Shown piece after piece: positions 37,010 through 53,148 of a stretch of 64,000 nucleotides of DNA (position 1 is the stretch's first letter; each line of letters starts with the position of its first letter). Source of the stretch: Deinococcus carri (GTDB lineage: Bacteria; Deinococcota; Deinococci; Deinococcales; Deinococcaceae); assembly GCF_039545055.1 (NCBI RefSeq), contig NZ_BAABRP010000008.1, positions 2,501 to 66,500 of the forward strand, in the 5' to 3' direction. Under the pieces are notes generated by a model. The model saw only the letters and a program-made list of their open reading frames with translations, searched no databases and had not been told where the DNA came from. The position numbers were made by a program, and so were the translations under genes.

Positions 37010-37092
37010 CGTCTAAAGGTCTAACTGCCGAACCGTCTAACGGCTGGAGCTTTGAGCGGTTAGACGGTCAAACTGTTTGACGGTTTGACCCG
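37010..37092. repeat. GTCTAAC-unit inverted repeats after rpoZ
   Basis: ACCGTCTAAC...GGTTAGACGGT form a dyad with at least 10-bp arms, next to TCAAAC...GTTTGA. It is another low-complexity dyad at a gene end. Confidence 0.6.
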
Positions 37093-37392
<300 letters not shown>

Positions 37393-37563
37393 GTTTGAAC
37401 CCCTTTCGGCCCGGTCCTGGGACCCGGCACTCTTGCCGCGCTGCCTGTGGAACACCGGGCGCGCTGTCAGCCGTTCAGTCTACCCTGCGCGGCTGGGCCA
37501 GACCAGGGAGCAGCCCACAACTTGGGCCTCCGTGCCTCTTCCAGCCCTGGGGAGGCCCTAACG

Positions 37564-37588
37564 AAAAACTCCCGCGTGGGGCGGGAGT
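37564..37588 (-). terminator. Terminator of tRNA-Thr
   Basis: 8-bp arms ACTCCCGC and GCGGGAGT with a GTGGG loop, read on the minus strand, followed by five T, immediately after the tRNA 3' end. Confidence 0.88.
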
Positions 37589-37591
37589 CTC

Positions 37592-37669
<78 letters not shown>

Positions 37670-37786
37670 CGGTTTTGGGAGGCAGATTCTCCCAGAGGCG
37701 AAAATACTGCACGCACAAGGGTAGACGATGGGCCGGGCCTTGTCAAACCCTGCAAGCCAGCATGTTCCCCCTGGCGGTGGACGTGC

Positions 37787-37880
37787 TACACTCGCCTTTG
37801 CCGCCGAAGTGGTGGGGCCGTGCTGGACTATTTTGGCCCTGGCTACGCCGTGCGGGACTTCATAACAAAAGAGGTATCAC
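37787..37880 (+). promoter_or_regulatory. rpsO promoter and leader
   Basis: A TACACT -10 box (37787-37792) is followed by an about 80-nt untranslated leader ending in GAGGTATCAC before the GTG. S15 represses its own mRNA in many bacteria through leader structures; this leader has GGGGCC/GGCC and CCGTG segments that could pair, but a specific S15 motif is not identified. Confidence 0.5.
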
Positions 37881-38156
<276 letters not shown>

Positions 38157-38172
38157 GTCGGCACTCGTTCAT

Positions 38173-38206
38173 GCCGCCCTGGGCCTTGGCCGGGGCGGCA
38201 TTTTTT
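38173..38206 (+). terminator. Terminator after rpsO
   Basis: 7-bp arms GCCGCCC and GGGCGGC are followed by ATTTTTT. Confidence 0.88.
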
Positions 38207-38212
38207 GTGCCT

Positions 38213-38773
38213 TCAGCCCCGGCGTTCCCCCACCTGCCGCCAGTCGCCTCCTGGAACGGGCTGCGCGCCGGGGCGGGCGAGGCGGGCGGCATTGGCGTAT
38301 ACGTACACCCAGGCCGGGACCCGTTCGCCGCTTTCCAGCGTGACGGTCACGCCCTCGCGGGTGTAGAGAGGCGGCGTGTCGTGAACGCCCTCCAGCGCGT
38401 CGAGGAAGGGCAGGACGCGGGGCCAGTCCGACTCGCGGTAGCGCAGGATATGACCCCGGACCTCCTCCCCCGGTTCGCCAGGGACAATCCCCGGATACTC
38501 CTCGGGCAGGAGGTGCAGGAGGCGGAAGCCCACGAGGCGGGCGGGGGTAGCCTCGAACGCCCCGCCCCGCGCGGCCACGGCCTCATTCCGCTCACCGGGC
38601 ATCAGGGTGCCGTAGACGAAGACACAGGTGAGACCAAGTTGCGTTGATTCGCAAGAATCAACCGAGCCGAGCGAGCAGCAAAAAGTACCGACTGGCGGCG
38701 ATGGAAGAACATCCGGCGCTTTCCCGGATGTTCTGGAATCAGAGCCAGTCGGTATGAGGGGAGGCGTGGTCAT
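38213..38773 (-). CDS. Gamma-glutamylcyclotransferase-family protein with repeat-encoded N-terminal insert
   Basis: 186 residues. The GGCT core begins at [14 protein letters not shown] (substrate-binding YGTL loop) and includes the GEEVRGHIL segment with the catalytic-type Glu. The family normally starts near the YGTL motif, but here about 42 residues ([17 protein letters not shown] and on) precede it, encoded by an in-frame palindromic repeat (38630-38756). The native start seems to be ATG 38773, 7 nt after TACGCT (38781-38786, minus strand). No start codon exists between the repeat and the YGTL motif, so the repeat must be translated if the protein is made. Confidence 0.82.
   Translation of the reverse strand: MTTPPLIPTGSDSRTSGKAPDVLPSPPVGTFCCSLGSVDSCESTQLGLTCVFVYGTLMPGERNEAVAARGGAFEATPARLVGFRLLHLLPEEYPGIVPGEPGEEVRGHILRYRESDWPRVLPFLDALEGVHDTPPLYTREGVTVTLESGERVPAWVYVYANAARLARPGAQPVPGGDWRQVGERRG
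38630..38756. repeat. Interspersed palindromic repeat, copy 3 (in frame in the GGCT gene)
   Basis: About 127 bp with imperfect 21-bp terminal inverted repeats (GAGACCAAGTTGCG...GATTC and CATACCGACTGGCT...GATTC). Internal hairpins are GTTGATTC/GAATCAAC and GAACATCCGG/CCGGATGTTC. It is close to the copy at 45529. It sits a few codons after the GGCT start and keeps the frame open. Confidence 0.85.
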
Positions 38774-38796
38774 GCGCCCCAGCGTACAGCGCCTGC

Positions 38797-39498
38797 TCAG
38801 AGGCGGGTGCCGCGCGGCTGGTGGTAGTACACGCGCCCCACCACGGTCGCCTCCTCCGGGCGCACCGGGGGATGGTCGGGGTTGTCGCTGGTCAGCCAGA
38901 CGTGTTCGCCGTAGTGGCGCAGGCGTTTGACGGTCAGGCCCAGGCCCGGCACGTGCAGCACGTACACCCGGCCCTCGCGCAGGTCGAGTTCGCCGGGGTC
39001 CACGTAGATGCGGTCGCCGGGCCGGATGCCGCCCTCGGCGGTGCTCATGGAATCGCCCTGCACCTCCAGCACCAGCATGCCGGGGCGGTGCTCGCGCTCC
39101 GGCACCAGCTCGATGTCGATGATGCTGCCGGGGTCTTCGGACAGGGGCAGGCCCGCCGTCGCCAGCGCCCGCACCGGCACCCGCACCAACTCCAGCGAGG
39201 ACAGCACGTCGCCGCCCTCCGGCAGGGGAGAGAGCAGCGGCAGGCCGGTGCGGGCCACCCACTCGCCCGCGCTGACCTCCAGCGCCCGCCGCAGCGCGTC
39301 CTGCCGCGCCGCCGTGAGGGCCGCCAGGGGCCGGGTGCCGCGTTCCAGGCGGCTGAGGTAAGGCTGCGTGACCGTTCCCGCCTCGCCGCCGTGTTCTGCC
39401 GTGCGGCGGGCCACCTCGTCCTGGCGCAGGCCTAGGGCCGCCCGCCGCTCGCGCAGCCAGGATGCCAGGTCGAAGGGTTCGGGGAGGGGACGCGGCAT
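38797..39498 (-). CDS. LexA/CI-like S24 transcriptional regulator with XRE domain
   Basis: About 233 residues. The N-terminal XRE helix-turn-helix is [19 protein letters not shown]...[16 protein letters not shown]. The C-terminal S24 self-protease domain has an Ala-Gly cleavage-type site in ALATAGLPL, the nucleophile Ser in VQGDSM and the Lys in LTVKRL. It could be a self-cleaving repressor inactivated on DNA damage, as LexA or phage CI. ATG 39498 follows TACACT (39505-39510, minus strand) by 6 nt. A radiation-motif-like dyad lies in the divergent intergenic region. Confidence 0.88.
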   Translation of the reverse strand: MPRPLPEPFDLASWLRERRAALGLRQDEVARRTAEHGGEAGTVTQPYLSRLERGTRPLAALTAARQDALRRALEVSAGEWVARTGLPLLSPLPEGGDVLSSLELVRVPVRALATAGLPLSEDPGSIIDIELVPEREHRPGMLVLEVQGDSMSTAEGGIRPGDRIYVDPGELDLREGRVYVLHVPGLGLTVKRLRHYGEHVWLTSDNPDHPPVRPEEATVVGRVYYHQPRGTRL

Positions 39499-39545
39499 AC
39501 GGCCAGTGTAGACGCCGCTAAGTGCTACGAATGGAATGGGGTGTG

Positions 39546-39575
39546 TTGACTTTATGTCTGTAGACATATTATGCT
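39546..39575 (+). promoter_or_regulatory. Promoter with RDRM-like dyad upstream of the holin-like gene
   Basis: TTGACT (39546-39551) and TATTAT (39567-39572) or TATGCT (39570-39575) form a promoter. Between them is TTATGTC-N4-GACATAT (39552-39569), matching the half-sites of the 17-bp Deinococcus radiation/desiccation response motif (TTATGTC..GACATAA) at 13 of 14 arm positions but with a spacer one base longer. Confidence 0.6.
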
Positions 39576-39641
39576 GTGGACGTATCCATCCCTTTCTCCT
39601 GCGCGTCCTGCCTCGCCCCCCTTGCCCCGGAGGTGGCTTCT

Positions 39642-40019
39642 ATGTCTGACCCCACTCCCCTCACCGGCCTGCTTCCCCTGCTGGGCAGCGCGTTTCTGGC
39701 CGGCGCAGTGACGCAGCTCGCGCGGCAACTGGCCCGCCCAGTGCCGCCGCGTGCGCGGATGGTGACGGCTCTGGCGGCGGCCGCGGGGATTGCCGCGCTG
39801 ACGGTCGTGGCGCTGCTGACGGCGCTGCTGCGGCCCGCGCCTGCGCCCGCGCTGCTGCTGGCCGCCGCCTGCGTGACAGGCTGGAGCGGTCCCGGCATCC
39901 TGACCCGCCTGGGGACCCTGCTGGAGCGCAAACTGGGTCTGCCTCCCGAGGCCGCGCGCGAGGGAGCAGGGGAACGGGAGTCATGGCACATACGGCGGCC
40001 CTCCCGGGGGTCAGACTGA
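39642..40019 (+). CDS. Small membrane protein, holin-like
   Basis: About 125 residues with two to three hydrophobic segments (LLPLLGSAFLAGAVTQL, MVTALAAAAGIAALTVVALLTALL, ALLLAAACVTGWSGPGIL), then a charged tail with LGTLLERKLGLPPE. The GWSGP...L...LGL pattern recalls some phage holins, but no lysis genes are nearby. ATG 39642 is preferred (GGAGG upstream) over GTG 39576, which abuts the -10 box. The promoter carries the dyad described at 39546. Confidence 0.65.
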   Translation: MSDPTPLTGLLPLLGSAFLAGAVTQLARQLARPVPPRARMVTALAAAAGIAALTVVALLTALLRPAPAPALLLAAACVTGWSGPGILTRLGTLLERKLGLPPEAAREGAGERESWHIRRPSRGSD

Positions 40020-40022
40020 AGC

Positions 40023-41165
<1,143 letters not shown>

Positions 41166-41286
41166 GGTCGGCCTCGCGGGAAGTTGCCGCAGGGGGAGGA
41201 CTGGCCGCCGCGCCACCTCCCCCTGCGCTTTGCCCACTCGTTCTGTCCAGCAACGAAAGCAGGAGAAGGATTAAGCCGAACGGGAC

Positions 41287-41314
41287 TTGACAATTCTGCC
41301 AAAAACAGAACAAT
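41287..41314 (+). promoter_or_regulatory. Promoter of the gene at 41321
   Basis: TTGACA (41287-41292), 16-nt spacer, AACAAT (41309-41314), then 6 nt to the ATG, with no ribosome site. Confidence 0.7.
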
Positions 41315-41320
41315 ACGACT

Positions 41321-41803
41321 ATGGACACCCTGCTGAAAAAAGCGGGCGCGATGCTCGCCCACCTCGACCTGTTCACCCACATGCTGCACCTGCGCGGCCT
41401 GCTGCAACTCGCCGCCCACATGGAGGAGCGGGGTGACCGTGTGACCCTGATCTCGCCCGAGATGATCACCCTGGTCGGCGGCGACATGACCAGCGACGCC
41501 AGCGTCAGCACCAGCAAGGGCGCGACCATCGAGGCGGGCAACGCCTACGCCGTGCTGCGGACCCTCAAGGGCCACGATGCCCCGGAGTACGCCGTCACGC
41601 GCGAGGAACTCAAGGCGCTAAACGCCCGTGCGGTCGCGGAGCTGGAGGCCAGTGACGCGATGCGGGCGTTTGGGGAGACGCTGGGGCGGATTGGTGTGCC
41701 TGTGACCGCCAGCGCCGCGCCTGTGGAGGCGGCCCCGGAGCGGCCGGCTCGTGGGCGGCGGGCGGCTGAGGGGGAGGCGGTGGGCGAGCAGCCTGCGGCG
41801 TAA
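41321..41803 (+). CDS. Conserved hypothetical protein
   Basis: 160 residues, soluble. The N-terminal half is helical (MDTLLKKAGAMLAHLDLFTHMLHLRGLLQLA), the middle contains a beta-like SPEMITLVGGDMTSDASVSTSKGATIE segment, and the C-terminus is Ala/Pro/Arg-rich and probably disordered. No family is recognised. A consensus TTGACA promoter suggests solid expression. The next 450 bp hold the GC-rich repeat copy B. Confidence 0.75.
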   Translation: MDTLLKKAGAMLAHLDLFTHMLHLRGLLQLAAHMEERGDRVTLISPEMITLVGGDMTSDASVSTSKGATIEAGNAYAVLRTLKGHDAPEYAVTREELKALNARAVAELEASDAMRAFGETLGRIGVPVTASAAPVEAAPERPARGRRAAEGEAVGEQPAA

Positions 41804-41839
41804 GGGGGTTTGGAGTTGGGCATCACGCTTCCGGGTGGG

Positions 41840-42215
41840 GGCGTGGTGTTTTTTTTGGGGCAGGGCAACTTGCTGCGAGCTTCCCCCCGCCCCCCCAGCC
41901 CCCCTACCCCCCACCGGGGGGCAGGGGGGAGCTTTTCGCTGCGCTCGGCAAGGGGGTTCCTTGCGGTGGAAGGGTTGCCAGGCTTCGCCCCGGTTTCCCG
42001 CTGGTCGCCCTGCCCGGCCCACCGGGCGGCCTCGGGCCTGGCGGCCCGAACGGCTCCTCTTCCATGCCTGACCGCTTGGAGGGTGGGATGTGGGCATCCG
42101 CTCCAAAGTTGAAAAGACAGGGGAGCGGGAGCTTCTGCTTTTGTGGGGGGACAGTAGAAAAGGGCTTGCAGGAGCGTGTTTTCTGCTCCTCCACACTCGC
42201 GGGGAAGGTGGAGTG
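41840..42215. repeat. GC-rich intergenic repeat, copy B (about 400 bp)
   Basis: It matches 13900-14300 in order: the C-run/G-run hairpin core (41858-41957), GGGCCTG.CGGCCCGAA, GGCTCCTCT.C.ATGCC, GGGTGGGA, GGCATCC.GCTCCAAAGTT, ACAGGGGAGC and TTTTGTGGG. It lies between the convergent gene at 41321 and the GNAT gene. No gene is seen in it. Confidence 0.75.
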
Positions 42216-42260
42216 GAGGATGGCAGCCCCAGGCGGCTCTTTCCCTCTCTAGTTCCCTCT

Positions 42261-42989
42261 CTAGCTGCTTTCCCCGTCCCGCCAGTATGCCGGCGTTTCC
42301 GTCGCTGGGAGGAGGGCCAGGGTGGTGCTTCCGGCCCGCTGGGCCAGGGCCTCTGCTTCCCGGCTGGCGCGGTCCTGGCCCAGCCAGCCTGTCCAGTAGG
42401 CGCGCAGGGTGTCGGTCACGAGGTCGGTGGGGACCGTATCCGCGCCGTTCAGGGGGTGGTACAGGAGGTCGAGGTCAGTCAGGGGGCCGCCGTCCGGGCC
42501 GCCGACGGGTTGCCAGTAGGGCAGGTCCACGGTGCGGTAGCCCAGCGCGTGCAGGGCGCGGCGGCGGCTTTCGGGGTCGGTGCCGGTGCGGGCCTCGGCC
42601 TCGCGTTCTGCCGCGTCCTGCCTTCCCGCGTACACGCTGTCGGCAAAGAGGCCCGCCAGGCCAGCCCCACGCACCTCCGAGAGCCTCGCGGCGTGCAGCA
42701 GGTGGCTGATGCCCCGGCCCCGCGCCTCCGGGGCGACCGCCAGAAAGGAACTGAAACCCGCGCGTGGCAGCAGGTGAAAGACGGTCCCACCCAGCACGCG
42801 CCCCGCCTCGTCCTGGGCGACCAGGATGCGGTTTTCGCGTGGTCCCCGGCCGCCGCCCGCGACCAGATGCGGGAAGGCGGCGGGGGGAATCAGCATGTCG
42901 GGCGCGTAGTAGCTCCGCTCCTGAATCTGCCCGAAGGTGGTCAGGGCCGGGTCGTGGGGGTCGGTGACGCGGCGGACGGTCACGGTCAT
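42261..42989 (-). CDS. GNAT-family N-acetyltransferase
   Basis: A 242-residue protein with a GNAT core: [32 protein letters not shown] (acetyl-CoA motif A) and [17 protein letters not shown]. The substrate is unknown. TACGTT (42996-43001, minus strand) lies 6 nt before the ATG. It is divergent from glnS with about 60 bp between start codons. Confidence 0.87.
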   Translation of the reverse strand: MTVTVRRVTDPHDPALTTFGQIQERSYYAPDMLIPPAAFPHLVAGGGRGPRENRILVAQDEAGRVLGGTVFHLLPRAGFSSFLAVAPEARGRGISHLLHAARLSEVRGAGLAGLFADSVYAGRQDAAEREAEARTGTDPESRRRALHALGYRTVDLPYWQPVGGPDGGPLTDLDLLYHPLNGADTVPTDLVTDTLRAYWTGWLGQDRASREAEALAQRAGSTTLALLPATETPAYWRDGESS

Positions 42990-43048
42990 GCGGTCAACGT
43001 AGCGCCCGCCTCCGGGTGTGGCATGAGGGCGGCGGTATCCTGGGGGCC

Positions 43049-45528
<2,480 letters not shown>

Positions 45529-45529
<1 letters not shown>

Positions 45530-45675
45530 TACCAAATTGCGATGATTCCTTTGAATCATCCGAGCGGACTGGCACAGCTCCGTAGGAGAGCGAGTGGCAA
45601 AAAGGACGGGGTTGCGGCGATGGACGGACATCTGGCGCTTTCCCAGATGTCCGGGAATCAGAGCAATCCCGTATG
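45529..45675. repeat. Interspersed palindromic repeat, copy 4
   Basis: About 147 bp starting at the glnS stop codon. Terminal inverted repeats are ATACCAAATTGCGATGATTCC and the inverse of GGAATCAGAGCAATCCCGTAT. Internal dyads are GATGATTC/GAATCATC, CTCC-GTA-GGAG, and GGACATCTGG/CCAGATGTCC. Confidence 0.85.
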
Positions 45676-45709
45676 ACTCGGCTGCCGGTGCTGGTCAGCG
45701 CACAGGAAA

Positions 45710-45740
45710 CCGCCCCCCGGCTTAAAAGAGGGGGGCGGTT
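45710..45740 (-). terminator. Terminator-like hairpin after the gene at 45769
   Basis: Arms AACCGCCCCCC and GGGGGGCGGTT flank a short loop, with a weak T-rich tail on the minus strand. Confidence 0.5.
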
Positions 45741-45768
45741 CTCCACGTTTGGCTTTCCTGCTTTACTT

Positions 45769-46371
45769 TTACTGCGCGGCGCGGACGGCCCGCAGCGTTC
45801 CCTTGCGGGCATCGAGGACAATCGAGGTCCAGGGCGGGGTGGTCTGGCTGGAGCGGATGGTCACGGTGAGGGGCTGCTTGATGTCGTACTTGGCCGCCTG
45901 GATCTGGCCGTTGCGGAACACCCAGCCGCTGGTGCCCCCCGGCTGGGTAAAGGTGGCCGACACGTCGCCGATGGTGCCCTTCATGCTTTGCAGCAGCGCG
46001 GGGTCGGGAGTGGTGCCGTCGGAGCTGTCCAGGATGCGGAGCTGGCCGGGCTTGCGGAAGTCCACCGTGTACAGGCCCCAGACCTGCCCGAAGGCGCTGT
46101 CCGCGGGGAAAATGGACAGCACCTCGGCCAGGTTCTTGCCGCTGACATTCAGAATCTGACCGTTGTCCATGACCTTCAGCGTGCCGCAGCGAAAGGTCAG
46201 GGGCGTCTGGAGGGTGACGGTCTGCTTGCCGGCCTTCACCGACAGGCTGCCGAAATCGTCGAGGCGGACGGTGGTGCAGTCGGCTCCGGGAACCTGCTGC
46301 ACGGCGGCCTGCTGGGCCGACACCGGGGTCAGGAGGAGGGCGGGGAGGAACAGCCAGGACGAGATTTTCAC
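45769..46371 (-). CDS. Secreted hypothetical protein
   Basis: 200 residues with a signal peptide (MKISSWLFLPALLLTPVSAQ) and a beta-rich mature part with two Cys (ADCTTV, FRCGTL) that may form a disulfide. No family is recognised. GTG 46371 lies 6 nt after TAGAGT (46378-46383, minus strand), a leaderless arrangement. Confidence 0.72.
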   Translation of the reverse strand: MKISSWLFLPALLLTPVSAQQAAVQQVPGADCTTVRLDDFGSLSVKAGKQTVTLQTPLTFRCGTLKVMDNGQILNVSGKNLAEVLSIFPADSAFGQVWGLYTVDFRKPGQLRILDSSDGTTPDPALLQSMKGTIGDVSATFTQPGGTSGWVFRNGQIQAAKYDIKQPLTVTIRSSQTTPPWTSIVLDARKGTLRAVRAAQ

Positions 46372-46518
46372 CGCGCCACTCTAGGCCCCTTCCGTCAGCT
46401 TGTGTGAGGGCGGGGCGCTGCCGTCCCTGCTCGCCAGACGCGGCTCCGGCGGCAACCATGAGCCTGGGCATCAGGAAAGGGGCTTTCCCAGGAGACTCTG
46501 TTCCGGTTCCTCCTCCTC

Positions 46519-47922
<1,404 letters not shown>

Positions 47923-48031
47923 CCCTCAGCATAACGCGGGGAGGCGGTTGGCAGGCGGTCTCAGGCACGGTGCGGCCCTGGCGTGGCCGCCGTTCTGACG
48001 CTTCTGTGTGATGCGGGCTACGCCTACACAT

Positions 48032-48052
48032 CTTGAGTCTGGTACACTCAAG
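48032..48052. promoter_or_regulatory. HAIR operator (HspR site) and -10 box of ftsH
   Basis: CTTGAGT-N7-ACTCAAG is an exact match to the HspR-associated inverted repeat. A TACACT -10 box (48043-48048) lies inside it, so bound HspR would block transcription of ftsH. HspR is known as a heat-shock repressor in Deinococcus. Confidence 0.88.
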
Positions 48053-48084
48053 TCCGTGGGGCGGAAACCGTCCCAATAGACCCC

Positions 48085-49969
<1,885 letters not shown>

Positions 49970-49988
49970 ACCAGGCACCCTGACCCGG

Positions 49989-50014
49989 CCCCCCGTTCAT
50001 GCGGGGGGTTTTGT
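49989..50014 (+). terminator. Terminator after ftsH
   Basis: CCCCCC and GGGGGG arms around GTTCATGC are followed by TTTTGTT. Confidence 0.8.
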
Positions 50015-50053
50015 TCTGCCCCGTTTTCCTGTGGGCCAGGCCTACAATGGCCC

Positions 50054-50596
50054 ATGACGCAGACCACTCCACCCCATGACGACCTCGCGCGCGGCAAGGC
50101 CTACAAGGGCGAGGGCGTGACCGTCTATTTCGACGCGCCCCGCTGTATCCACGTTGCCAACTGCGTGCGGGGGCTGCCGCGCGTCTTTCGCCCGAAGGAG
50201 CGCCCCTGGGTGCAGGCCTGGAACGCGAGCGCCGAGGAGGTGGCGGCAGTGGTGCGGACCTGCCCGACCGGGGCACTCCATTACGTGCTGGAGGGCGGCC
50301 CCCCCGAGACGCCAGCGGACCCCACCACCATCACGCCCGTCACCGACGGTCCCCTGAACATTCGTGGCGACCTCGTCGTCCAGACGCCGGACGGCGAGGT
50401 GCGCGAGGTGCGGGCGGCGCTGTGCCGCTGCGGGGCGAGCCACAACAAGCCCTTTTGCGACGGCACCCACGCCAAGATCGGCTGGAGCAGTGCCGATGTG
50501 GGGGGCGAGGGTGAGGCACCGGCCAGCCAGCGCGGCGACGACCAGCCCGGCGAGGGGCAGCGGGCGGACGGGGCGCAGACGCTGGAGGGGAAGTGA
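50054..50596 (+). CDS. Iron-sulfur protein: divergent 4Fe-4S domain plus CDGSH domain
   Basis: 180 residues. The N-terminal Fer4_19-like domain (about 20-80) has FDAPRCIHVANCVRGLPRVF and a late VRTCPTGAL. The CDGSH domain (about 95-145) has CRCGASHNKPFCDGTH with the three Cys and one His that bind a 2Fe-2S cluster. The tail (150-180) is acidic and disordered. It is probably an electron carrier or redox sensor. TACAAT (50043-50048) lies 5 nt before the ATG. The stop overlaps the GTG of the DUF4279 gene. Confidence 0.88.
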   Translation: MTQTTPPHDDLARGKAYKGEGVTVYFDAPRCIHVANCVRGLPRVFRPKERPWVQAWNASAEEVAAVVRTCPTGALHYVLEGGPPETPADPTTITPVTDGPLNIRGDLVVQTPDGEVREVRAALCRCGASHNKPFCDGTHAKIGWSSADVGGEGEAPASQRGDDQPGEGQRADGAQTLEGK

Positions 50597-51027
50597 CCGC
50601 AGAAGCTGAGGGGCAAAACGCCCCTTACCTGCGCGTCTATCTGGGCATCTGGGGTGCCTTCGATCCTGGGGCCTTCGGGGAAACGGTGGGCCTGGAGGCG
50701 GACGAGTCGCGGCGGAGGGGAGAGAGGAATGTCAACCTTGACCTGCCCCGTTATGATCACTGGCAGCTCCACGCCCACGCGCGGCATGGCTTTGACGTGG
50801 ATGAGATGGTCACGGAACTCCTCGCCCGGTTCCCGTGCCGTCAGGAACGGTTACGGGACACGGTGGCAGCGTGGGGACTGGGGATTTCCCTGTCCGTGGT
50901 GGCGGAATGGGACGCGCGGCAGACCTCTGCGCCCGCCGTGACCTTCTCGGTGGAGAATATGCGGCGGCTCGTGGCATTGGGCGCGTGCATTGACGTGGAC
51001 CTCTATCCGCTCTATCCGAACGACTGA
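50593..51027 (+). CDS. DUF4279-family protein
   Basis: 144 residues resembling DUF4279: YLRVYLGIWGAFDPGAFGETVGLEAD at the start, WQLHAHARHGFDVDEMVTELLARF in the middle, and SVENMRRLVALGACIDVDLY at the end. The function is unknown; members often sit among immunity-type genes. GTG 50593 overlaps the TGA of the Fe-S protein gene, so it is translated from the same message. Confidence 0.78.
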   Translation: MTAEAEGQNAPYLRVYLGIWGAFDPGAFGETVGLEADESRRRGERNVNLDLPRYDHWQLHAHARHGFDVDEMVTELLARFPCRQERLRDTVAAWGLGISLSVVAEWDARQTSAPAVTFSVENMRRLVALGACIDVDLYPLYPND

Positions 51028-51054
51028 ACTCCGTCTGCCGGCCTAGACTGCCGT

Positions 51055-52362
<1,308 letters not shown>

Positions 52363-52394
52363 GGGGGCGCAGCGACGCAGACTGGCTCCTGTCC

Positions 52395-52435
52395 CAGGCA
52401 GCCCTGGTTTCGGCCGGGGTTGCCTGCTTGTTTTT
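52395..52435 (+). terminator. Terminator after the thymidine phosphorylase gene
   Basis: CAGGCAGCCCTGG and CCGGGGTTGCCTG form an imperfect stem followed by CTTGTTTTT. Confidence 0.8.
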
Positions 52436-52462
52436 AGAGGCGAGGGCTACGGCTGGACGCGA

Positions 52463-53146
52463 TTACTTTTGAGCCTTGTCCCCGAGCTCGGGCTTCTCGT
52501 AAGGAATAAAAACAGGGTTTTCTACTACTATGGGGCCGACTTCCGGCTCGTCATGGACGTGGACGAGGATGGTGTCTGTTATAAAGTCGTACACCTTAAA
52601 GAAGTGCTTGTGCAGGTCCATTCCGGGAGGTATGGTGTGTTTCTTATAGAGGGCATAATGGTGTTCATTTGTGCGATATGAATAGCGTGCTCCTTCAACT
52701 ATATCTATAATTGAGAAATAGCTCTCTTTCTTAAACAGCATGTATTCATATATTTCCTTAAAACGATACCATACTCCTACAAGTATAGACCCGAACAAGC
52801 CTGGCGCGGAAACGATGTAGAAGCGTGTTGCGCCTTCATGCTCAAACTCTTTAAAATATTCTGTCATTGCTTTAAAAAATTCATCTCGCACTCCGGGTAG
52901 AGCGCTGTTTCTTGATTTAATTAAAGGATCATCGTCAATTCTATTACTTAAAAAGTCCTCATTCCCAAAACTTATTCCTGATCCATAGTACCAGCCGTCA
53001 ATAAGAAGGTCTTTGGCACTGCTGAAATATTCTCGCACTTCCTCCTGTGCATAGGAGTAAGTCTTTTCTGACCAGGGAAAGCCAAATTCTGCTATTATTT
53101 TCAGATCCATCATCCCCTTCAATTCTAGCGATAGGTGGCTGAGCAT
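52463..53146 (-). CDS. Putative immunity protein of the DUF4157 toxin
   Basis: 227 residues, soluble, acidic and aromatic-rich; no family is recognised. The DNA is markedly AT-rich and uses AT-ending codons, unlike all other genes here except the end of the adjacent toxin gene. The ATG is 2 nt after the toxin stop (TAATCATG), so translation is coupled. A pair of ATGs at 53113/53110 with AAGGGG upstream is an alternative start. Position, size and composition fit a cognate immunity protein, but this is inferred from context only. Confidence 0.65.
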   Translation of the reverse strand: MLSHLSLELKGMMDLKIIAEFGFPWSEKTYSYAQEEVREYFSSAKDLLIDGWYYGSGISFGNEDFLSNRIDDDPLIKSRNSALPGVRDEFFKAMTEYFKEFEHEGATRFYIVSAPGLFGSILVGVWYRFKEIYEYMLFKKESYFSIIDIVEGARYSYRTNEHHYALYKKHTIPPGMDLHKHFFKVYDFITDTILVHVHDEPEVGPIVVENPVFIPYEKPELGDKAQK

Positions 53147-53148
53147 GA

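Noticed and set aside
39642..40019. Prophage remnant around the holin-like gene
   Set aside because: No endolysin, integrase or structural genes nearby, and composition equals the surroundings.
42990..43048. T-box leader for glnS
   Set aside because: The gap to the divergent GNAT gene is only about 60 bp and the -10 box lies 7 nt before the ATG, leaving no room for a leader RNA.
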